Assembly (NCBI RefSeq): GCF_000512585.2
Contig: NC_089241.1
Coordinates: forward strand, 2,976,001-3,040,000
Direction: 5' to 3'
DNA length: 64,000 bases
Source: Kwoniella bestiolae CBS 10118
Lineage: Eukaryota; Basidiomycota; Tremellomycetes; Tremellales; Cryptococcaceae
How positions within the stretch are numbered: the first letter of the stretch is position 1; every line of letters starts with the position of its first letter. Both the position numbers and the translations under genes were made by a program. The notes beneath the pieces are model-generated. The model had not been told where the DNA came from. It saw nothing but the letters and a program-made list of their open reading frames with translations, and ran no database searches. Positions 56,340-64,000 of this stretch are shown here, piece after piece.

Positions 56340-57743
56340 TTGCAGTCATACATTATGACGCGTATGGATAAAACAGCGTATATTCTTCCCGGTCGCTACT
56401 CCAGAGATTACAGATTCCCTCTGAACTCGAGTTTAGCCAACATGCAGAGCAACTCTGAGGATTATGGACCAAGAGATCTGGTGGGGTACGGCTTCAATCC
56501 TCCCAATCCCGAATGGCCGGGTGGGGCAAAGATTGCAATCAGTCTGGTAGGTGAATACGCTGGATTCATCGTGAAGCTTCCGGCTGATGTCATGTGCCAG
56601 GTGCTCAACTATGAAGAGGGTAGTGAGCACACTCTCGTCAATGGCGACGAAGTATCGGAGACTCTGGCCAGTGGTAAGTCTAGGCGTCCCGCGAGTGGGC
56701 CTTTGCTGATATAATGGATCAAACAGAGCTTGGGCCAGGAGTGACTCCACATGTCAAACAGAGAGATGTCAACATGGAGTCTCTATACGAGGTATGCTCA
56801 TTAATATCTTCGATTGGCCAATGCTGAGCCATCGCTGTACGACCCTAGTACGGCTCGCGAGCAGGGGTATGGCGGATCTTGAGATTGTTCCAAGAAAAAT
56901 CAGTCAAATGCACTGCCTACGCTGTGGGACAAGCACTGGAAATGAACCCGGAGGTGGGTCAGCTATTGGGAGAGCATGGGCACGAATTTGCCAGTCACGG
57001 CTGGAGATGGATTGATAGGTCGAATTGGACTGTAGAGGAGGAGGAGGAGAACGTGAGGAAGACGATACGAGGTGGGTTTATTTTCAAGGAGCAGTGCAAG
57101 GCGACTGACTTGACTCTCACTCTAGCGATTGAGAAGGCTTCAGGCGGACCTCCGAAAGGCTGGTACTATGGCATGGTTGGTTCGAAAGCCAGCCCAAGAT
57201 CAAGAGCGCTCGTCGCGAAGGTGTTCAGGGAGGAAGGAATCCCTTTGGAATACTGGTGTGACAGCTATAGCGATGATCTGCCTTACTGGTGAGTAAACGT
57301 GTTTTTCTCAACCTCCCCGCATGTGATTGACGTTGCTTGTGTAGGATCCCTATGCCAGGAGGACAAAAAACAGAAGGGCTGCTCGTCATTCCATACGTGA
57401 GTGAGAGTGTGGGTCAAGCAAAGCCTTCCGCTAAACTCTCCTGCTCCAGACTCTCGACACTAACGACTACAAGAATGCTACGTATCAACCATTCACAACC
57501 TCCGCAGACTTCTATACATATCTGAAGGACGCTTTTGACGAATTATATAGAGAAGGGACTGAAGGAGGTTCCCCAAAGATGCTGTCCATAGGTTTGCACT
57601 GTCGTATCGTTGGTAGACCCGCCAGAATAGCTGGGTTAAGAAAATTCATAGAATATGCTCAGTCGAAAGAGGGCGTATGGTTTGCTCGGAGGGATGAGAT
57701 CGCCCAGCATTGGAAAGGGAAGTTCCCTTATATCCCGAAGTGA
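56340..57743 (+). CDS. PuuE-type allantoinase / cyclic amide hydrolase (polysaccharide-deacetylase superfamily)
   Basis: Hydrolyses a ring amide such as allantoin; PuuE enzymes belong to the carbohydrate esterase 4 fold and need no metal, unlike the usual fungal DAL1 allantoinase. The first in-frame ATG is at 56340; ATGs at 56355, 56364 and 56442 are alternatives, and the family alignment begins only at GPRDLVGYGFNPPNPEWP. Blocks that match PuuE closely: ISLVLNYEEGSEHTLVNGDE (joined), ESLYEYGSRAGVWRILRLF, TAYAVGQALEMNPEVG, HGHEFASHGWRWID, PPKGWYYGMVGSKASPRSRAL, YWCDSYSDDLPYW, LLVIPYTLDTND, FDELYREGTEG and SIGLHCRIVGRPARI, ending at 57741-57743. At least five introns, about 330 residues. An alternative role is imide or chitooligosaccharide hydrolysis, but the whole-length match favours ureide/imide substrates. 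Confidence 0.85.
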
Positions 57744-57894
57744 TGAATGTCATATAACTCATTGGGTGGGTTGCAAGGTTCATCGCGCTTAAATCCGTTT
57801 GGGAAGTTATTGGGGTCTCTTATCAACGCAATCTCACTTCTGCATTTACTCTTTATACCATATTTGTAACAACAATGCCATACAGTAGTACCCT

Positions 57895-60509
57895 ATGACC
57901 GGCCTAGCATCGTGCAGCTCTTCACAGTCACCACCGCCTGACGATCGCGCGACGTCGCGCCAACGCAGCGCATCTCCACGATTAAATCGTCGTACACCTA
58001 GAGCCTGTCTTCAATGTCGCCGGAGAAAACAGCGATGTGATGGGGTCTCAATCCCTTGTCAGAGGTGTCAGCGGGTCGGCAAGGAGTGCAGCTTCTTGAC
58101 TGATGGGCTTGGAGGAGCTGCATTGCAACGTAAAACCGATGGAGAGGTTGATCATGCATCAGTCATAAAGAGGTTGACGAGTGATGTTGCGGCTTTGCAG
58201 AAGCAGTGAGTTTGCAAGTCTCTCTCAATGCTAGCTGGCTTCTACCGGTAGCTCCCTTATTTGGAAAAGGATCGCTGACCTACGACCATGAGGTTTAAGA
58301 ATGCAACAGGCCCTGCGACGTATATCAGAGCTGGAGGGAACAACGAGAGCACAGATGCCTTCTCTTGTAGAGTGAGTGATCAACCCATCGAATCGACTGA
58401 CCAAGAAATCAACAGTAATTCACTATCTGCTCCCACCGAGATAGCCATATCTCTCCCTGTGAGCTCACGAGCCGATGCTCATCGCATCTCGCAAGTCTCC
58501 CTCGAACAAGACACGCAAGTCGCAGCGACCACGGGAACCATTCAAAATGGTAGATTCTCATCCGCTCCCATCCAAACATTACGAGGCCTTATCGGCAGAT
58601 CAAAATCACCCATCACTCGTCAGTTTCCACAAGAAGTACAGGACATCGCCAATGGAAATATCAATTATAATGCAGACCCAGTCTCACGGGGCATATTGAC
58701 AATGGATGAAGCACAGCGACTGTTTGATATGTAAGTCTACCACTAGCAAAGGTCGCAAGTACTCACCTTGTCCCTCTTAGATTCTTTGAGGCTTGTCATG
58801 AACTAGCGCCATGTTCTTGGATAGCTCAACAAAGAGATGCTAAGCAGACGAGAAGGCGGAGTTCTTTCTTATTCACCTCGATCTGTTTGATCGGAGCAAG
58901 ATATTGGGATATTGACGACCCGTGAGTGCTTTGACTCATGACTCTGCTGATCAACCCCCAGAATCCGATCCACGCACAACTGGCTACATCCCAGATATTC
59001 CTCCCTAGTATCTATGTTCGACGAACACATACAGCTCCTACTCTTGCGTCCCAGCCCTTCAGATTTTACCCTCGAAGTCGTCCAATCGCTGCTGCTGTCC
59101 ATACAGTGGCCCGCGGTCGATATTGACCCATCCCACACATCGCCAAAGAGCCGGTTCACAGACTCGTATGCTTGGCTCATGATTGGACTAGCAACACGAT
59201 TCGCAAAGTACATCGGCTTAGAGGATGCCGCTTCTGTGGATTTCGCAGATCATCAATCGGACAGTGCAGAGGAGAATCTGCAACGGATGAGGGTGTGGCT
59301 CAATCTGATCTCGGTTGATAGGCAGTGAGTCGGGCCAATATTGCTTGCGGTGAAATTGGGAGCTGACCCTTTCGCCCTATCCTTCCAGCCTCACGCTTAC
59401 CGCTGGCCTACCAGCGACCTTGGTCACACCACCAACGTCCGTTCTTCGCGCCTTCGGCTCCCATCCCAAAGCTCAGTCGGGCGATTTGAAACTAGCAGGG
59501 TTAGCAGAACTCGTAGCGATCGTTCATCGCGCCTCGATCTCTTGCGGCGATGTAAGCTTGAGGAAATTGGACAGTATAACGCTGAGCGTAGCAAATGCGG
59601 AGCTGGACAGCTGGGAGAGGGAATGGGATGCAATCTTCAGCAGCAGCGGTGGTGAGCTTGAGACGGATCACCTCTGATCTTAGCTAAATTCTCCTTAGCC
59701 GCTCCCACGTTCAAACAACAAATGCCTTTCACAGCGCTACGATGGTATCGTCTGGCTCTCAACGCTACTCCGATTGGTGTGGAACTAGGTGATATTCAAA
59801 AGGGTGCGATCTCTCCCACGCCAGCGGCTTTGAAAACGGGGGTGGATGCTGCGTTCAGACTTCTTTGGCAGTGAGTGGGGAATACAGAGCTTGTCAACCA
59901 ATGCTGATGATCGCTTAGGTATTCCACAGATGCTGTTAGCGAACGGCCTGAGAGACTAGCGGAAATGAACGATGTGTCAAAGTATACCATGAATTTTACT
60001 GCTTTGTGAGTTGTCCCGTCACACCTCTCCGTGAGCTGAGTCACGCTGACTTCCCCAGATCTTCCTTCATGTTCGCTGTGGACTCTTACTGGATCACTCA
60101 TGCCTACGCTGCGGTATTCTTGGTGTTGGTGTATGACCGAGGCTGTATTGATGGTAAGTATTGCACCGTCGATAGCGCTGACCTGACCACCTCCATAGCC
60201 AACCTCACCGCCTACTCCTTCACACAACCTGGTTCGCCTCCTCCAGTCCCCGAATCATCCCCTCTCTATCGAATCATCTCCTTCGCTGCATCATTATTCG
60301 ACGGCATCTGCCAGGGCGCTGTCCATCATCCATCAATGCAGTATCGCTCAATCGTCGCCAACGCTCTGAACACGCTCGAACAGTACCAGCTGGCCAGAGA
60401 AGAAAGCTCGATGGTACCAGTGGCTGATGGGATCGACGAGATGCTGAATGCGTTGTTTGATCCTGGTCAGGATTGGGCGTTCTTGAGGGACATGGGGTAT
60501 ACGGGGTAG
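57895..60509 (+). CDS. Zn2Cys6 transcription factor, right border of the catabolic block
   Basis: Nuclear regulator from 57895 (MTGLASCSSSQSPPPDDRA). The zinc cluster is within the first exon: ACLQCRRRKQRCDGVSIPCQRCQRVGKECSF, spacing C-2-C-6-C-6-C-2-C-6-C, preceded by a basic Ser/Arg-rich tail. A heptad-like segment (VIKRLTSDVAALQKQ) follows, likely a dimerisation helix. The fungal-specific domain runs from MDEAQRLFDMFFEACH (joined) through FTSICLIGARYWDI, RFTDSYAWLMIGLATRFAKYIGL, LQRMRVWLNLISVDRQ and later FMFAVDSYWITHAYAAVFLVLVY. It ends EMLNALFDPGQDWAFLRDMG at 60509. About eight introns, 690 residues. It lies 151 bp after the PuuE-type stop in the same direction and is the best candidate for the block's own regulator. 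Confidence 0.87.
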
Positions 60510-61458
60510 CACCCAAGTTCAAAGTATATATCTAAATTGCAGGTGTGCAAGGAGACCGCAGAGATGGCCTTGTAGTTACTGCAATGATTTTCGTGTATCA
60601 CCCTTGATTCATCAGAGTAAACGTGATTAATGTTTCCACAATATCGCAAGTCTCGCAAGAAGACCTGAAGCTTATTAAAAAAAATCCTTCTGTCTGATGT
60701 CTTAGCTGACTCGACTTCCCCTGCAAAGATTCCAAAACCAGCAGCAGAAAAGTCAATCATTGATCGTGTTCTATCAATTGTCCTCTCCCCTCCATATCCT
60801 GTCTCTCATCAATAGCTATCTAAGAACTGGTTCGCCGCGAGGGTGAATAAGAAATGCGAGGTCAGTAATAAAATATTGAATGAGATATTAGTATTGCTGC
60901 TTTTACTTCTCACATCAGTTATGAAGTCGCGAGCCGAGCGCATTGAGCTTCATCTCATGTTCAATCTCAATCACTCAGCTGCACGGCAAATTTTTTGAGA
61001 TACGCTGGCTTCACATGAGTCTTCTCCTGACTGACTGTTCAATGCGAGTTCCGCTTTCTTTCCTCTTTCGCATATGTTCCTCGTTCCACCGTTTTTGTCT
61101 ATTGCTCGGACAAAAAGATAGGTGTCAATTCACGATTGCAGCAAGGAACACAATAGCTGATAATGATAGGAGGTGGAGAGCCATGAGACGCATGGGCCAA
61201 GGGGTAATGTGGTGCCGCTTGCGTTCATGCTCCCTTTCAGACTCGATGTTGAGGCTGATTGCATCTGTCATTCCTTTCCCGAGCGCATGTGTACTCACGG
61301 CTCGTGTCAAGTCGGAATGTTCCGCTGTCGGACAAGGAAGCCTAGACGAGGGGCAGGGATACTTTTGGCAGCAATTAATTGACAATTTGATTCATTCTCT
61401 TTCCACAGGCTACCAGACTTTTGATCTATCTATGACCACGTTAACGAGATCTCATCGC
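60510..61458. other. Convergent intergenic region between the border regulator and GAPDH
   Basis: 949 bp between two convergent stop codons, holding both 3' UTRs. A 209-codon plus-strand frame (60943-61572) runs into the GAPDH 3' end but has no domain, leader or codon pattern of a real gene. No RNA gene or repeat recognised. Confidence 0.4.
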
Positions 61459-63325
61459 TTATTGAGCTTTGGCATCAACACCGGCAATGTAAGCAACGAG
61501 GTCACAAACTCGTCGAGAGTAACCGTATTCGTTGTCGTACTATGGGTCAGGACAAGGTCAATACCGAGCTAGTCAACACAGGTGACGCGAATTTTTTACT
61601 CACCCAACTGACGAGCTTGACGAAGTTGGCGTTCAAGGCAATACCAGCCTTAGCATCGAAGATAGAGGACTCGGTGGCGCCGACGAAATCGGTAGAGACG
61701 ACTTCATCCTCAGTGTAACTATCGAGAAAGCGAAGAAATAAGCTTCGGTGTCTGGTAAAAGAATCAGGTAAACTTACCCTAGAATACCCTTGAGCTCGGG
61801 GCTCTCGGAAGCCTTCTTGATGACAGCTTTGATTTCATCGTAAGAAGCACCCTTCTCGAGTCGAGCGACAAGGTCGACGACGGAGACATCAGCGGTAGGG
61901 ACTCGGAAAGCCATACCGGTGAGTTTACCGTTAAGGGAAGGGATGACCTTTCCGACGGCCTGCGGGAGAGAAAGCATCAGCTGTGTCATTCCCACGGAGA
62001 TAGACTGGACCCACCTTGGCCGCACCAGTGGAAGAGGGAATGATGTTGGCGGCAGCACCTCGACCACCTCTCCAGTCCTCTACAGTCAAATGTATATTAG
62101 CGAGGATACACAGGCAAAAGTGTTAGACGTACTGTTGGAAGGACCATCAACGGTCTTTTGGGTGGCGGTGGTGGCGTGAACGGTGGTCATGAGACCTTCG
62201 ACGATGGTGAACTAGACATTTGGGTTCAAATGTCAGCCTGAACGAAGACTATAAGGTGCGATCGGTGGATACTTACGTTGTCGTTGATGACTTTGGCAAG
62301 AGGAGCAAGACAGTTGGTGGTACAAGAGGCGTTGGAGATGACTTTGTATTCAGGCTTGTATTGCTCGAGGTTGACACCGCAGACGAACCTAGAGATGGGT
62401 GATGGTTTCAGCATACGTCGCTTACCTACGGGAAGTATGACGAAAAACGACTTACATGGGGGCGTCAGCTGAAGGAGCAGAGATGATTACCTTCTTGGCA
62501 CCACCCTTAAGATGGGCGCTGGCCTTGTCGGTGGTGGTGAAGACACCGGTGGATTCGACGACGTAGTCGGCACCGGCCTCTCCCCACTTGATGGCGGTTG
62601 GGTCTCGTTCACCGTAGACAGCGATAGGCTTGTTGTTGATGTAGAGCTTACCGTCCTTGGTCTCGACGGATCCCTTGAATCGACCGTGGGTCTAACATGT
62701 GGGGTTGATTAGTCAGCAGAGGCGTGACAAGACTTTTCACGATTAGAGAATGACTTACAGAATCGTATTTGAACATGTAGACCTGTGATACAGTGATGTC
62801 AACGATTGTGTCAAGAGTATCAACCAGTCAGACAAATGGCTTACCATGTACTCAAGATCGATGAAAGGACTATATTGAGATATGAAAATCAGCGAACGTG
62901 CGTACGCGGTGCAACGAACCTTGGATACTTTGAGACTCACTCGTTAACGGCGACGACTTCAATGTCACCATGTTCGATGGCGTTTCTACAAAAGTGGATG
63001 TGCAACGCATTAGCAATCATACACCTTGATTCGGCAGGGTTGCAATGACGCATACCTGAGAACAATTCGACCAATTCGACCTGTAGATTTTCAACGAGGT
63101 CAGCGATTAGCTTGAATCAGCTAGATGCGATGGATGAGATAGATTCTCCAATATGATCAAAGCATAAGCTCAGAGATGTCTGAGCCAGCGCAGAAGGTTG
63201 ATGAGACCAGTGCAGAAGATTGATGAGACGATGGTGGGGACATTCACTGAGCCAAACAAGATTGGCCTTCGCGAGAAAAGATCGATGTACGCACCGAAAC
63301 CGTTGATTCCTACTTTGACGACCAT
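61459..63325 (-). CDS. GPD1: Glyceraldehyde-3-phosphate dehydrogenase
   Basis: Cytosolic glycolytic enzyme converting glyceraldehyde-3-P, NAD and phosphate to 1,3-bisphosphoglycerate. Start at 63325 (MVVKVGINGFG, the NAD-binding GxGxxG split by a 214-nt intron, 63081-63294). Following blocks: [60 protein letters not shown], the catalytic Cys in SNASCTTNCLAPLAKVI, TTVHATTATQKTVDGPS, DWRGGRGAAANIIPSSTGAA, GKLTGMAFRVPTADVSVVDL and, across the last intron, WYDNEYGYS. It ends VAYIAGVDAKAQ at 61459-61461. About nine introns, near 337-340 residues. Codon use is strongly biased, as expected for high expression. Confidence 0.97.
63190..63229. repeat. Imperfect 18-bp direct repeat in the first GAPDH intron
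   Basis: GCAGAAGGTTGATGAGAC (63190-63207) recurs as GCAGAAGATTGATGAGAC (63212-63229) with one mismatch and a 22-bp period, inside the unusually long first intron of the GAPDH gene. Confidence 0.85.
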
Positions 63326-64000
63326 TTTTGATATTTGTAGTTGATGTGCTGTGTTTTTTGGTTGATGGGATGAAAGAAGAGGGAAGATGTATATGTATAG
63401 ATATATATAGTGTTGGATGGAATGAGAGAGAAAGACGGAAGAGAAAGGAAGGAGGAGATGGGGATTGGGATTGGGAGTGAGATGGTGGAGTGTGTCTGCG
63501 TGGGTGGGAACGGCATGTAATCAAAATAACGAATATACTGTGATGAATGGGGAAATTCACCTAGGTACTCGAGTCGTTAGCATAATGACGTGGGAATATT
63601 TCTCATGCTTTTCACATGCCTATCACAGTAGGCATGCAGCGGAAGATGCCGGCGGTAAGGGGTGTGGTTCCCCTGATCAATAATTTCATATTGCCGTATG
63701 TTCCCGCTAAAAAGGCGAGAATAGGCGAGTTTTGTTGTCTGTAATGCCACGGAAGGAAGATGTCGGGATTATCATTGTTTCCGAGTATTCTATACGTTGC
63801 TACAGTGTTTTGTCACAGAGCGGCTCCCCCCGAGAAAGTTTATCAGGGTGACGTGTGTTTTTAACTCGGAGTGTTTTTTGTTTTTTTAGTCTACTTTGAT
63901 TGGATCTTATCACGTTTTGGGGTTGTTTACCTGTTTGCAATAGTGTGTGATTGTTGTTCGTCTACCTGTCCTGTTTCAACTCCGTCTTCGGTATTATATT
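63326..64000. promoter_or_regulatory. Promoter of the GAPDH gene
   Basis: 675 bp to the window edge. On the reverse strand a TATA-rich stretch (ATATATATA at 63401-63409) lies about 76 bp upstream of the ATG, with a long purine tract on the plus strand (about 63424-63461), that is, a pyrimidine tract on the gene's strand just beyond it. T-rich runs occur near 63880-63895. No further gene seen. Confidence 0.5.

Noticed and set aside
60943..61572. 209-codon plus-strand frame overlapping the 3' end of GAPDH
   Set aside because: No domain, signal or splice continuity; it overlaps highly conserved GAPDH coding sequence on the other strand and convergent 3' UTRs.
63181..63260. Possible C/D-box small nucleolar RNA on the plus strand (TTGATGA boxes and CTGA)
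   Set aside because: The boxes are on the strand opposite to the host intron, are duplicated by a direct repeat and are too close together for a normal C/D snoRNA.

Overview
The window is eukaryotic and looks like a basidiomycete yeast of the Tremellomycetes (Cryptococcus/Kwoniella type). Almost every gene is cut by many short introns, mostly 45-70 nt, with GTGAGT/GTGGGT donors, CTGAC/CTGAT-like branch sites and YAG acceptors. Genes sit close together on both strands. The two-component sensor at 19.6-24.7 kb has two kinase modules and two receiver modules, the layout reported for Cryptococcus Tco2. No tRNA, rRNA, transposon or CRISPR array was seen. Spliced gene models were built by eye from reading frames and splice signals, so outer limits are firmer than individual exon edges.

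Layout. 1-1.5 kb: an FMN-dependent 2-hydroxyacid dehydrogenase running off the left edge. 2.5-4.5 kb: amino-acid permease. 4.7-6.1 kb: secreted PI-PLC-like phosphodiesterase. 7.1-10.6 kb: membrane-anchored GH5 exo-1,3-beta-glucanase. 11.5-13.8 kb: PTR2-type peptide transporter whose first coding exon is only 4 nt. 14.4-17.7 kb: a sugar transporter facing an intronless oligogalacturonate lyase (PL22). 18.0-19.0 kb: secreted glycine-rich protein. 19.6-24.7 kb: dual hybrid histidine kinase. 25.4-27.7 kb: a coiled-coil protein and a gene I do not recognise. 27.9-29.3 kb: atypical SDR. 29.7-32.8 kb: DUF255/thioredoxin-like SPATA20 protein. 33.4-36.3 kb: phosphoketolase. 36.5-37.5 kb: AhpD-like protein.

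From 37.5 to 60.5 kb the window turns to nitrogen- and perhaps sulfur-scavenging genes: a DUR3 urea symporter divergent from a Zn2Cys6 regulator, a flavin monooxygenase, a two-domain rhodanese, a small NTF2-like protein, then a compact block bounded by two more Zn2Cys6 regulators. That block holds an SDR with a changed active site, an allantoate-permease-like MFS carrier, a JLP1/TauD-type dioxygenase, a DHDPS/HOGA-type aldolase and a PuuE-type allantoinase/cyclic amide hydrolase. Its two divergent promoters carry several GATAA motifs. I infer a regulated catabolic cluster for a nitrogen-containing organic acid or ring amide; the substrate is not known. The window ends with the glycolytic GAPDH gene (61.5-63.3 kb) and its promoter.
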